DNA of 64,000 nt, taken from positions 62,001 through 126,000 of the forward strand of contig JAUCPW010000004.1 of NCBI GenBank assembly GCA_030373045.1, written 5' to 3'. A program made the translations under genes and the position numbers. This stretch comes from Candidatus Fermentibacter sp. GTDB lineage: Bacteria > Fermentibacterota > Fermentibacteria > Fermentibacterales > Fermentibacteraceae. Below, piece by piece: positions 34,941 to 43,644 of this stretch. Position 1 is the stretch's first letter; the number at the start of each line of letters is the position of its first letter. The notes under the pieces are model-generated. The model did not search any database, was not told the origin of the DNA, and saw nothing but the letters and a program-made list of their open reading frames with translations.

Positions 34941-35072
34941 GCCTCACCCCCTATGGCAGTATATGAAGCATAAAACATTCCTGATTATTGAATCACTCTC
35001 GCAGCCGCTGTTTCCAAGACTGCCGGAAAAACCGGAGGCCGTTCGTCCACCTGCGGCTTGCGCTATGCAAGC

Positions 35073-36398
35073 CTATCGGTCGGAGAAGAACTCCCTCTGC
35101 GGGTTGTTCCGGATCGTCATCTCGACGAGCCTTGCGACGACCACCTCGCGGGGCGTGCCGGGCCCGCCCGCTTCGTTCAGGCCTCCGGACGTGTCGAGAT
35201 CGGGGTTGTAGCGCATCGCCAGATGCTCGAACCACGGCGAGAAGTTGCCCGTGGAAAGCAGAACGGCATCGGGGCGGAGGTCCCTGCCGTACTTCTCCAT
35301 CCAGCAGCCGTAGAGCATGTCGTTGTCGGAGATGAACAGGCCTGCGTCCAGCGGAGCTGATGACACGAAGGCCTCGACATCACCGCTCTGATCAGGCAGC
35401 GGATCGCCGGGAGAGACGAGCGGCGGCAGGGCCACGGCAGCGGCGAGCGCCAGCGAGGCGGCCCGCGGCAGTGCTTCGCAGGCCGCCGCGGCGAGGGCGC
35501 ACAGCACGAGGAGGGACAGCCACCCCGTCTGGGAGGTCCCCGAGGCCATCGGGTTCACCAGCAGTATGAATGCGGCATCCAGCGCAAGCAGGATACCGAG
35601 ACGGAGCAGTTTCCTGCGGGAGGAAAGGGCGAGCAGGACTGCTCCGGCGGCGGCAGGCAGCATGAACGCCGGCCACAGCATGCCGCGGAGCACGGACAGA
35701 TGTCCGAGGAGAGCCGCTGCACCCGGGCTCCCCATGGAGGCTCCGTAGACCTCACGATAGCCCGCCGCGCTCACCTGTGCGATGAACTTCGAAAGCACGC
35801 CGGGCGAGCCCCAGTCGACCGCGCAGCCCGCTGCCGACATCACCGGCAGTGCAAGATAGATGCTCGCGCCGATCAGTAGCCCGCACAGGGCGGCGAGGAT
35901 GCTCCCGCGGCGCCATGAGAGGGCCGCGGGCATGAGCACGCCGGCCGGGTGGACCGCTATTGAAAGGCCCGTGAGATAGCCGGACGAGAGCCCTGAGAGG
36001 CCCTCGGACGCCAGAGCGACCGTGAAGAGAAGGAAAAGAAGCCCGTAGGCGTCCCAGGCCAGCACTCTCTCGCGGAAGGACGGCATCGCCATGACCGCGA
36101 GAGCCATGGCGAGCCCTGTCACGCCCGACCGCCTGAAGAGCAGCAGGAGGGAGACGGATGCGCACAGCGCGGCCAGTACGGCCGGCCCCCTCTCCCCCGG
36201 GATCCACGACACTCGGAGCAGAAGTGCCAGGAGGGGCATGCCCGGGGGGTGCATGGTCCCGCCCAGGCGCGCTACGGTGATGACCTCGCCACCGTCCTCG
36301 ACGGGTATGCCGGTCTGACCGAGCAGGAATCCCGCGACGAACAGGATCGTGAAGGTGAGGAGCGGATGCGGGATACGCCGGAAGAGCGGCCTAGTCAA
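35073..36398 (-). CDS. DUF2723 / protein O-mannosyltransferase-like membrane protein
   Basis: A ~441-residue protein with ~10 helices. The first loop has the DUF2723 signature GGEVITVARLGGTMHPPGMP (acidic pair, then HPPG). The C-terminal soluble tail has ISDNDMLYGCWMEKYGRDLRPDAVLL, as in this family, which includes the human protein O-mannosyltransferase TMEM260. It starts with a TTG eight bases inside the end of pilR and lies between pilR and the pilin genes. This placement suggests a role in glycosylating pilins or other exported proteins; this is inferred. Confidence 0.8.
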   Translation of the reverse strand: MTRPLFRRIPHPLLTFTILFVAGFLLGQTGIPVEDGGEVITVARLGGTMHPPGMPLLALLLRVSWIPGERGPAVLAALCASVSLLLLFRRSGVTGLAMALAVMAMPSFRERVLAWDAYGLLFLLFTVALASEGLSGLSSGYLTGLSIAVHPAGVLMPAALSWRRGSILAALCGLLIGASIYLALPVMSAAGCAVDWGSPGVLSKFIAQVSAAGYREVYGASMGSPGAAALLGHLSVLRGMLWPAFMLPAAAGAVLLALSSRRKLLRLGILLALDAAFILLVNPMASGTSQTGWLSLLVLCALAAAACEALPRAASLALAAAVALPPLVSPGDPLPDQSGDVEAFVSSAPLDAGLFISDNDMLYGCWMEKYGRDLRPDAVLLSTGNFSPWFEHLAMRYNPDLDTSGGLNEAGGPGTPREVVVARLVEMTIRNNPQREFFSDR

Positions 36399-37839
36399 CC
36401 TTTCCGCCGCCCCCCCTGCGGGAGTACCTCTCGAGCTTCCTGTGGAGGGTGCTCTCATCGATCCCGAGCATCTTCGCGGCCAGCTTCTTCTGCCCCCCCG
36501 CCCTGTAGTCGAGCACGAAGCGGATCCAGGCCTCCTCGACCTCGTGCAGGGCCGGGATCGAGCCCGAACCCTGGAATGCGGATGCCTGGCCGGTCTCTTC
36601 CGTCGTGCCGTCGTCCTGCGAAGCATCCGCGAAAGCGGCCGGGGGTTTCTGCTGCGCCCCGGAAGCCGTGAATGTGTCGGGCAGGTCGCGCAGGGCCACG
36701 CTGTCGCCGCGAACCATCACGCAGAGGCGCTCGACGAGGTTCTCGAGCTCGCGGACGTTACCCGGCCACGGGTACTGCTGGAGGGCCTTCATCGCATCGG
36801 GGGCGAACTTCTTCACGGGGGCCCCGAACTTGGACGCATAAAGCCTGTTGAAACGCTCGACGAGCAGGGGTATGTCGGCCGCCCTCTCCCTGAGTGCGGG
36901 GACGTGCAGGGGTATTACGTTCAGCCTGTAGAAGAGGTCGGCCCTGTACTCCCCCGCGTCCACCCTGCTCTTGAGGTCTACATTGGTGGCTGCGATGAGC
37001 CTCACGTCGAAGGGGACGGGCTTGGTGCCGCCGACCGGGAGCACCTGCCTCTCCTGGAGGGCACGGAGCAGCTTCACCTGCAGGTCGCGGTCGAGCTCGC
37101 TCACCTCGTCGAGCAGGAAGCTGCCGCCGGACGCCGCCACCAGCAGCCCGTCCTTGTCGCGGTGTGCGCCGGTGAACGATCCCTTCACATGGCCGAACAG
37201 TTCGCTCTCGAGGAGGGTGCTGGTGAAGCTGCCGCAGTTCACGGCGAGGAAGGGGCCCGAGGATCTGCGGCTGTTGTAGTGGATGGCCCGCGCCACCAGC
37301 TCCTTGCCCGTGCCGCTCTCGCCCGTGATGATGACGGTGCTCTCCTTGTCGGCCACGATGCGGATCTGCTCGAGGAGCTGGAGCATCACGTCGGTCTTGC
37401 CCGCTATCTCGCTGAAGTCGAAGCTCGTCCTCACCTGCCGGCGGAGGATGCGGTTCTCGGTGAGCACCTCGCGCACCTTGAGCGAGCGTTCGAGCGAGAG
37501 CATCAGCTGGTCCACCTCGAAGGGCTTGATGAGGTAGTCGCTGGCGCCCTGGCGCATGGCCTTCACAGCGCTGTCGATGCTGGAGTAGGCGGTCATCACG
37601 ATGCCCACGAGTTCGGGGTTCAGCTTGCGCAGGGCGGCCAGGAGCTCTATGCCGTCCATGCCCGGCATCCTGAGGTCGACGAGCGCTATGTCGGGCGAGC
37701 GCCCGGCGGCGTGCTCCAGGGCCTTGAGCGGCGAGGTGAAGCACTGCACCTCGAAGCCCTTGCGCGACAGCAGGACGCTGAGCCATTCCAGCATCGAGGG
37801 CTCGTCGTCCACTATCATCAGCCTGAGCTGCGGCGTCAT
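36391..37839 (-). CDS. pilR: Sigma-54 dependent response regulator, PilR-like
   Basis: A 482-residue NtrC-type activator. The receiver domain has the acidic pocket (IVDDEPSM), phosphoacceptor Asp55 (IALVDLRMPGMDG) and the conserved Lys (YLIKPFE). The AAA+ domain has Walker A GESGTGKELVA, the sigma-54 contact loop as GSFTGA (the usual motif is GAFTGA), Walker B-type GGSFLLDEVSEL and a PWPGNVRELEN end. The C-terminal Fis-like helix-turn-helix is KKLAAKMLGIDESTLHRKL. The ATG overlaps the pilS stop (ATGA). It probably activates pilin transcription. Confidence 0.9.
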   Translation of the reverse strand: MTPQLRLMIVDDEPSMLEWLSVLLSRKGFEVQCFTSPLKALEHAAGRSPDIALVDLRMPGMDGIELLAALRKLNPELVGIVMTAYSSIDSAVKAMRQGASDYLIKPFEVDQLMLSLERSLKVREVLTENRILRRQVRTSFDFSEIAGKTDVMLQLLEQIRIVADKESTVIITGESGTGKELVARAIHYNSRRSSGPFLAVNCGSFTSTLLESELFGHVKGSFTGAHRDKDGLLVAASGGSFLLDEVSELDRDLQVKLLRALQERQVLPVGGTKPVPFDVRLIAATNVDLKSRVDAGEYRADLFYRLNVIPLHVPALRERAADIPLLVERFNRLYASKFGAPVKKFAPDAMKALQQYPWPGNVRELENLVERLCVMVRGDSVALRDLPDTFTASGAQQKPPAAFADASQDDGTTEETGQASAFQGSGSIPALHEVEEAWIRFVLDYRAGGQKKLAAKMLGIDESTLHRKLERYSRRGGGGKVD

Positions 37840-39437
37840 GCCGTGGCTCCCGTCACCGGGAGGTCCACCGTCACCATGAGGCCTCCTCCTTCCGGTGATT
37901 CGAAGGTGATCGACCCGTCGTGCTCCTCGGCCACCCGCCTGGCCACGTACAGGCCCAGCCCCGTGCCGAACTCCTTCGTGGTGAAGAAGGGTTCCGAAGC
38001 GCGGGCGAGCTCCTCGGGCGGCATGCCCGGGCCGTTGTCCCGGAGCGTGATCAGCACCCTGTCCTCCTCGCGGGAGAGGCCGATCTCGACCCTGCCGCCC
38101 TTTACAGTGTCGAGCGCCTCGGCCGCGTTGCGCAGGAGGTTGTCGAAGATCTGCGCGAGCCTCTGCTCCTTGCCCCTTATCGTTATCTCCGGCATCGAAC
38201 CCATGGCTACGGTGATGCTGGCGGCGTAGCTGTTCCTGGCGCCTTCCACCACGCCCTTCAGCAGCATGTCGAGGCGCAGCTCGGTCTCCTCGCGCATCCT
38301 GCCGCCGCGCGCCACCTCGAGATAGCCCTCGATGATGTCGGAGGCGCGCTTCGCCTGGTCGATGATCATGTTCACCATGCGTGCCTCGCCCTGCTCGTCC
38401 ATGTCGCGCGACCGGATGACCTGGGCCGCTCCGCTGATGGACGCGAGGGGATTTCGGATCTCGTGGGCCATGGTGGCCGAGAGCCTGCCGACGACCGCCA
38501 GCTTCTCGCGCTCCTCGAGCCTGCTCCGGAGGTTCCTCACCTCGGTCACGTCGCTGAGGACGGCCATCGAGCCGGGCTTCTCGGAGTATGAGTCGTGGAA
38601 GACCCCCATCCTGCATTCCAGGATCTTGTCGTCTGTCACCAGGTCGATGTTGTCGGGGAAGGTGCCGGCCCTCTGGTAGCCCGCGAGAAGCCTGTACAGC
38701 TGCGTCTTCCTGACGGCGTGCTCCCAGGGGTCGCCGAGAGAGAGCATCTGCCTGAGAGACGAGTTGCCGCCTATCGGGTCGCCGGATGCATCGAGCACCA
38801 GTATCCCGTCTGCGAGGTTCTCGAGTATCTCCCTCGATCCGGCACGGTTCGCCCTCACGGCCTCCAGCACGTCCTGGAGCCTTCCCGACTGCTTCCGGAG
38901 CAGCTCGGTCAGGTACCCCGAGACGATGCCGATCGAGAGCAGCAGGAGCGCGTGCAGGAAGACCCTGAGCGCGATGTACTGCCCCGACAGGTCGGCGGAG
39001 GCCTCGAGCCCCAGCCGGGCGATCATGGCGCTGCCGTCCGAGGGGCCCATCCCGGCCAGCGACAGCATGCCTGACGTGGAGAGGATCAGCGTATCTATCA
39101 TGGCCATCCAGGCACCGCCCCGGACTCCCAGCAGGTAGCCGGCGAGAAGGGTGTGGAGCAGGAAGACCATGGCGAACGGGCCGTCCATGCCGCCGGCGAA
39201 GTGCATCACTATCCCGATCACCACAGCGTCCAGGCAGCAGAGGATCCACACCGGGAGGGCATGCCCCGGCCTCCTGGCCGAGGCGAGGGAGAAGAGGACG
39301 CTGTTGCCGACGAGTATCGCCGCGGCGACGAGATAGGCGCTGCGCACCTGCTCGGAACCGAGCACCGCGATGCCGAACACGCAGAGCGAGCCCAGCACGG
39401 AGAGGCGCCCCACCTGGAGCCAGGTGAAGCGCCTCAC
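37836..39437 (-). CDS. pilS: Membrane histidine kinase, PilS-like
   Basis: A ~533-residue kinase. About six N-terminal helices (starting LQVGRLSVLGSLCVFGIAV) match the PilS layout. A PAS domain follows (LADGILVLDASGDPIGGN), then HisKA with the H-box ATMAHEIRNPLASISGA and an ATPase domain with FDNLLRNAAEALD, LRDNGPGMPPEELA and GTGLGLYVARRVAEEHDG. The GTG at 39437 has GGCGGAAGA before it; GTG 39458 is an alternative. It should phosphorylate the adjacent PilR. Confidence 0.88.
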   Translation of the reverse strand: MRRFTWLQVGRLSVLGSLCVFGIAVLGSEQVRSAYLVAAAILVGNSVLFSLASARRPGHALPVWILCCLDAVVIGIVMHFAGGMDGPFAMVFLLHTLLAGYLLGVRGGAWMAMIDTLILSTSGMLSLAGMGPSDGSAMIARLGLEASADLSGQYIALRVFLHALLLLSIGIVSGYLTELLRKQSGRLQDVLEAVRANRAGSREILENLADGILVLDASGDPIGGNSSLRQMLSLGDPWEHAVRKTQLYRLLAGYQRAGTFPDNIDLVTDDKILECRMGVFHDSYSEKPGSMAVLSDVTEVRNLRSRLEEREKLAVVGRLSATMAHEIRNPLASISGAAQVIRSRDMDEQGEARMVNMIIDQAKRASDIIEGYLEVARGGRMREETELRLDMLLKGVVEGARNSYAASITVAMGSMPEITIRGKEQRLAQIFDNLLRNAAEALDTVKGGRVEIGLSREEDRVLITLRDNGPGMPPEELARASEPFFTTKEFGTGLGLYVARRVAEEHDGSITFESPEGGGLMVTVDLPVTGATA

Positions 39438-39475
39438 TCTTCCGCCGTTCCCGCCCACGGGATCAGGACGCTCCG

Positions 39476-40687
39476 CTACTGCGCCCCCACCGCGCCGATG
39501 AGATCGAAGATGGGCAGGTACATCGCGATGACCATGCCGCCGACCACCGCACCGAGGACGACGATCATGATGGGCTCGAGGATCGATGTGAGGCCGGCGA
39601 CCGCGACGTCGACCTCCTCCTCGTAGAAGTCGGCTATCTTGAGCAGCATCTCGTCGAGGCCGCCCGTCTCCTCGCCGACCGCGATCATCGATGTGACCAT
39701 GGTCGGGAACACGCCCGACGCCTCGAGCGGGTTGGAGATGTTCTCGCCGCCGGAGATGCTGGTGCGCGCCTGCATGATGGCGTCGGCCACCACCCTGTTG
39801 CCCGCGGTCTTGGACGTGATGCTCAGGCCGTCGAGGATGGCGACGCCGCTCGACACCAGCGTTCCGAGGGTCCTGGTGAACCTCGCGATGGCCATCTTGC
39901 TCTGGAGCTGGCCGAAGACCGGCATGGACAGCTTGATCTTGTCGATCACCTTCTGCCCGGAGTCCGTCTTGTACCACGCCTTGTAGCCGACGATCAGGGC
40001 GATCACGCCGATGATGATGAAGACGATGTTTCCTATGAAGAACTTGGACAGGGCGATGACCAGCTTCGTGGGACCCGGCAGGTCGCCGCCGAGGTCGGCG
40101 AACATGTTCTCGAAGATCGGGATGATGAAGATGAGCATGACGGATATGACCAGGGCCAGCACTATCATGACCACCATCGGGTAGAGCATTGCGGTCTTGA
40201 TCTTGGACCTCAGGCTGGCCGACTTCTCGAGGTGGGTCGCGAGCCTTGCCAGGATGGTGTCGAGGATGCCGCCCTGCTCGCCTGCCGACACCATGTTGAC
40301 GTAGAGCTCGTTGAAGATGGAGGAGTGCCTGCCCATGGCCTCCGCTAGCGTCCCGCCCTTCTCGACGTCGGAGGTCAGCTCGCCGATCACGGAGGCGAAT
40401 GCCTTGTTGTCCTGCTGGCGCCCGAGGATCTGGAGGCAGTTCACCAGCGGGAGGCCCGCGTTGATCATGGTCGCGAACTGCCTCGTGAAGGTGGCGAGCT
40501 GCTTGTCGGTGATGTTGTTGCCGAACTTGCCCAGCTTGCTGAGGTCCATCCCCTTCGAACGGACCTTCGCGTTCGACACCCCCCTCTTCTCGAGGAGATC
40601 GGCCGCGTCCTTGCGGGTTGCCGCCGTTATCGTCCCGGAGAGGGTGCGGCCCTGCTTGTTGGATCCGGACCACAGGAATTCAGGCAT
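39476..40687 (-). CDS. pilC: Type IV pilus inner-membrane platform protein PilC
   Basis: A 403-residue GspF/PilC protein with two repeats of the T2SSF domain. The first is around residues 65-190 (TRQFATMINAGLPLVNCLQI, SAGEQGGILDTILARLA) and the second around 270-395 (FTRTLGTLVSSGVAILDGL, AVGEETGGLDEML). Each ends in membrane helices. It connects the PilB/PilT motors to the pilus base. A GGGAG precedes the ATG, 16 bases from pilT. Confidence 0.95.
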   Translation of the reverse strand: MPEFLWSGSNKQGRTLSGTITAATRKDAADLLEKRGVSNAKVRSKGMDLSKLGKFGNNITDKQLATFTRQFATMINAGLPLVNCLQILGRQQDNKAFASVIGELTSDVEKGGTLAEAMGRHSSIFNELYVNMVSAGEQGGILDTILARLATHLEKSASLRSKIKTAMLYPMVVMIVLALVISVMLIFIIPIFENMFADLGGDLPGPTKLVIALSKFFIGNIVFIIIGVIALIVGYKAWYKTDSGQKVIDKIKLSMPVFGQLQSKMAIARFTRTLGTLVSSGVAILDGLSITSKTAGNRVVADAIMQARTSISGGENISNPLEASGVFPTMVTSMIAVGEETGGLDEMLLKIADFYEEEVDVAVAGLTSILEPIMIVVLGAVVGGMVIAMYLPIFDLIGAVGAQ

Positions 40688-40703
40688 CGCAATCTCCCGT
40701 CAT

Positions 40704-41774
40704 CTATAGGACCTCGCGACCCGTTATCATCATCTGTTCCAGCTCCACCGGGTCCGGCGACCGCTCCAGGGCCACCTCCTTCGAGATATCCCTCTTGGCG
40801 TAGAGCTTGTACAGAGCCTGGTTCATGGTCTGCATCCCGAACTTCTGCCCGGCCTGCATCATGCCGTAGATCTGGTGGAGCTTGTCCTCGCGGATCGCCG
40901 AGCGGACCGCGGGCGTGCAGACCAGGACCTCGGCCGCGAGCGACCTCCCCGTACCCCTCATGCGCGGCACGAGCTGCTGGGTCATCACGCCGAGCATGAC
41001 GAACGAGAGCTGGCTCCTGACCTGCTCCTGGCTCTGGGGCGGGAAGGTGTCGATGATCCTGTTGATCGACTCGTAGGTGGAGTTGGTGTGCAGCGTTGCG
41101 AGAGTCAGGTGGCCCGTTTCGGAGATGTTGAGCGCCACCTGCATGGTTTCCTGGTCGCGCATCTCGCCTATCAGCACCACGTCGGGGTCCTGCCTGAGCA
41201 CGTAGCGGAGGGCGTGGGAGAAGCCCTTTGTGTCCTCGCCTATCTCCCTCTGGTTGACTATGCCCTTGTCGTGGTGGTGGACGTACTCGATCGGGTCCTC
41301 CACGGTGACGATGTGGCAGGGGCGCGTCGCGTTCACCTTGCGGAGAATGGATGCCAGCGTGGTGCTCTTGCCGCAGCCCGTGGGGCCGGTGACTAGCACC
41401 AGACCCTGCCTCTTCTCGGCCAGGGTGCCCACGACGGGCGGCAGCCCCAGCTCCTCGAAACCGAGGATCTCGTACGGGATCACCCTGATGGCGCAGGCCA
41501 CGCATCCCCGCTGGTTGAAGACGTTGGCCCTGAACCTCGACAGACCCTTGATCCCGAAGGCGAAGTCGAGCTCCTTCTCCATCTCGAAGCGCTTCTTCTG
41601 TTCGTCGCGGAGGAGGCTGTAGACAAGATCCTGCGTGTCCTGCGGGGTGAGCGGGTCGTACTCCATGCGCAGGAGGTCGCCATCCACCCTGATGACCGGA
41701 GGTGCGCCCACCGTGATGTGGAGGTCCGTGGCCCGCCTCTCCATCATCTCCTTCAGGAGCTGCTTGATGTTCAT
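40704..41774 (-). CDS. pilT: Twitching motility retraction ATPase PilT
   Basis: A 356-residue hexameric ATPase. It shows the PilT N-terminus (ATDLHITVGAPPVIRVDG), Walker A GPTGCGKSTTLAS, Asp box VEDPIEYVH, Walker B DPDVVLIGEMRD, His box GHLTLATLHTN and the PilT-specific retraction motif AIREDKLHQIYGMMQAG. It powers pilus retraction. The ATG overlaps the pilB2 stop (ATGA). Confidence 0.96.
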   Translation of the reverse strand: MNIKQLLKEMMERRATDLHITVGAPPVIRVDGDLLRMEYDPLTPQDTQDLVYSLLRDEQKKRFEMEKELDFAFGIKGLSRFRANVFNQRGCVACAIRVIPYEILGFEELGLPPVVGTLAEKRQGLVLVTGPTGCGKSTTLASILRKVNATRPCHIVTVEDPIEYVHHHDKGIVNQREIGEDTKGFSHALRYVLRQDPDVVLIGEMRDQETMQVALNISETGHLTLATLHTNSTYESINRIIDTFPPQSQEQVRSQLSFVMLGVMTQQLVPRMRGTGRSLAAEVLVCTPAVRSAIREDKLHQIYGMMQAGQKFGMQTMNQALYKLYAKRDISKEVALERSPDPVELEQMMITGREVL

Positions 41775-43600
41775 GCCAGCCGGCCTTTCTTCTCTTGTGC
41801 GCCCGGAACGACCTTGGGCTTGATCTCCCCGCTCTCCACCCTCGCAAGATACCGCTTCCTGGCCTCCTTGACCTCCGTCTCGTCGTCCGCCGTGACGCGG
41901 TTGATCTCGTCGAGGGTGGAATTGCCGTTGCGCATCTTGTCCACGGCGTCCATCCTGAGGGTCCTCATGCCGTTCTCCACGCCGATCACCCTCAGCGCTC
42001 CCGTGGCCACCTTGTCTATCACGGCCTGTCTCACGAACTTGTCGATGGTCATGACCTCGTAGATGCCCGTGCGGCCCTTGTACCCGGAGCCGTTGCAGGC
42101 CTTGCAGCCCTTGGCGATGAAGGTGTTGGCGCCCCTCAGCTCCTCGGGGTCGATGCCCGACTCGATCAGCTCCTCCGGGGTGTGCGTGTGCGGCTCCCTG
42201 CACTTGGAGCAGACCTTCCGCAGGAGGCGCTGGGCCATGATGGTCCTGACCGCGGACGCCACGAGGAACGGCTTGATCCCGATGTCCACGAGCCTGTTGA
42301 TGGTGCTTGGGGCGTCGTTCGTGTGGATGGTGGAGAAGACGAGGTGCCCCGTGAGCGCCGCCTTGATGGCGATCGAGGCGGTTTCGAGGTCCCTTATCTC
42401 GCCGACCATGATGATGTTCGGATCCTGCCTGAGGATGGCACGCAGGGCCGACGCGAAGTCGTATCCCATCGCGAAGTCGATCTGGGTCTGCAGGATGCCG
42501 TCGATGTTGTACTCGACCGGGTCCTCGGCGGTGATGATGTTGACCCTGGGCGTGTTGAGCGTGCTCAGGGCGGAGTACAGGGTCGTGGTCTTGCCGCTGC
42601 CCGTGGGCCCCGTGACGAGCACGATGCCGTACGGCGAGTTGACGCCCCTGAGGAAGTCGCCCAGGGCGTCCTCCGGGAAGCCGAGCTGCCTCAGGTCGAA
42701 CTCGAGGTTCCCCCTGTCGAGGATTCGGAGCACGATCTTCTCACCGTTGACGGTAGGGACGGCGTTCACCCGGAAGTCGATCCAGCGGTTGTCGACCTTG
42801 GCCTTTATCCTGCCGTCCTGGGTCTTCCTCTTCTCGGCTATGTCCATCCTCGCCATGATCTTGAGACGACTGAGGATGGACGGCTGGATGTCCTTGGGCA
42901 GCCTGCGGACCTCGAAGCAGGTGCCGTCCCTCCGGTACCTGATCCTGAGGTACTTCTCGTACGGCTCGATGTGTATGTCGCTGGCCTCTATCTTGACGGC
43001 GCGGCTGATGACCTGCTCGACGAACTTGACCACGGGGGCGTCTCCCATGGCCGAATCGTCCTCCGTCAGGGCCTCCTCGTCCTCGTCGACGACCTCCAGG
43101 CTCTCGACGGTCTCGAGTTCGCTTTCCTTCTCGTCGTAGGTCTCGAGCTTCTCCTCCACGGTGACCAGGTCGTCCACCTTGCCGTAGAGCTCGTCGAGGC
43201 AACGCCTGACGGCCGACGGAGCGGAGGCGAAGACCAGTATCTCGCGGCCCACGGCGAACTTGACCTCGTCGACCGCGAAGAGGTTGCCGGGGTTGGCCAT
43301 GGCGACGTGGACGTAGTTCCCCTCGTCGGCGATCGGGATGATGATGAACTTCCGGGCGGTCTCCTCGGGGATGACCTTGGCGAGCGAGGGATCGAGCGGG
43401 GTCTCGTTGAGATAGATCGGCTCGACGCTGTAGATCTCGGCCAGGAACTCGGTGACTATCTCCTCGGGCACCTTGCCGAGCGCCACGAGGCTCTCGGCCA
43501 GGTCGGTCTCCCCGGGCCCGAATTCGGCTATGACCGCCTCGACCTCGTCCGAGGTGACGATGCCGGCCTCGACCAGCATCATCCCCAGGCGGCTAAGCAA
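41771..43600 (-). CDS. pilB: Type IV pilus extension ATPase PilB, second copy
   Basis: A ~609-residue GspE/PilB ATPase. It has an N-terminal T2SSE_N domain (LLSRLGMMLVEAGIVTSDE, then FAVDEVKFAVGREI), an acidic linker rich in Glu/Asp (residues ~135-175), Walker A GPTGSGKTTTLYS, Walker B DPNIIMVGEIRD, and a zinc site with CSKC and CKACNGSGYKGRTGIYE. The start is a TTG, the only suitable codon near the conserved N-terminus. It follows pilB1 after a 44-base gap. The C-terminus has a ~55-residue charged extension that pilB1 lacks. Confidence 0.92.
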   Translation of the reverse strand: MLSRLGMMLVEAGIVTSDEVEAVIAEFGPGETDLAESLVALGKVPEEIVTEFLAEIYSVEPIYLNETPLDPSLAKVIPEETARKFIIIPIADEGNYVHVAMANPGNLFAVDEVKFAVGREILVFASAPSAVRRCLDELYGKVDDLVTVEEKLETYDEKESELETVESLEVVDEDEEALTEDDSAMGDAPVVKFVEQVISRAVKIEASDIHIEPYEKYLRIRYRRDGTCFEVRRLPKDIQPSILSRLKIMARMDIAEKRKTQDGRIKAKVDNRWIDFRVNAVPTVNGEKIVLRILDRGNLEFDLRQLGFPEDALGDFLRGVNSPYGIVLVTGPTGSGKTTTLYSALSTLNTPRVNIITAEDPVEYNIDGILQTQIDFAMGYDFASALRAILRQDPNIIMVGEIRDLETASIAIKAALTGHLVFSTIHTNDAPSTINRLVDIGIKPFLVASAVRTIMAQRLLRKVCSKCREPHTHTPEELIESGIDPEELRGANTFIAKGCKACNGSGYKGRTGIYEVMTIDKFVRQAVIDKVATGALRVIGVENGMRTLRMDAVDKMRNGNSTLDEINRVTADDETEVKEARKRYLARVESGEIKPKVVPGAQEKKGRLA

Positions 43601-43644
43601 GGCTCGTCCAGCCCGGAGCGCCGGTGCGGCCTTCGTCAGGCCCG

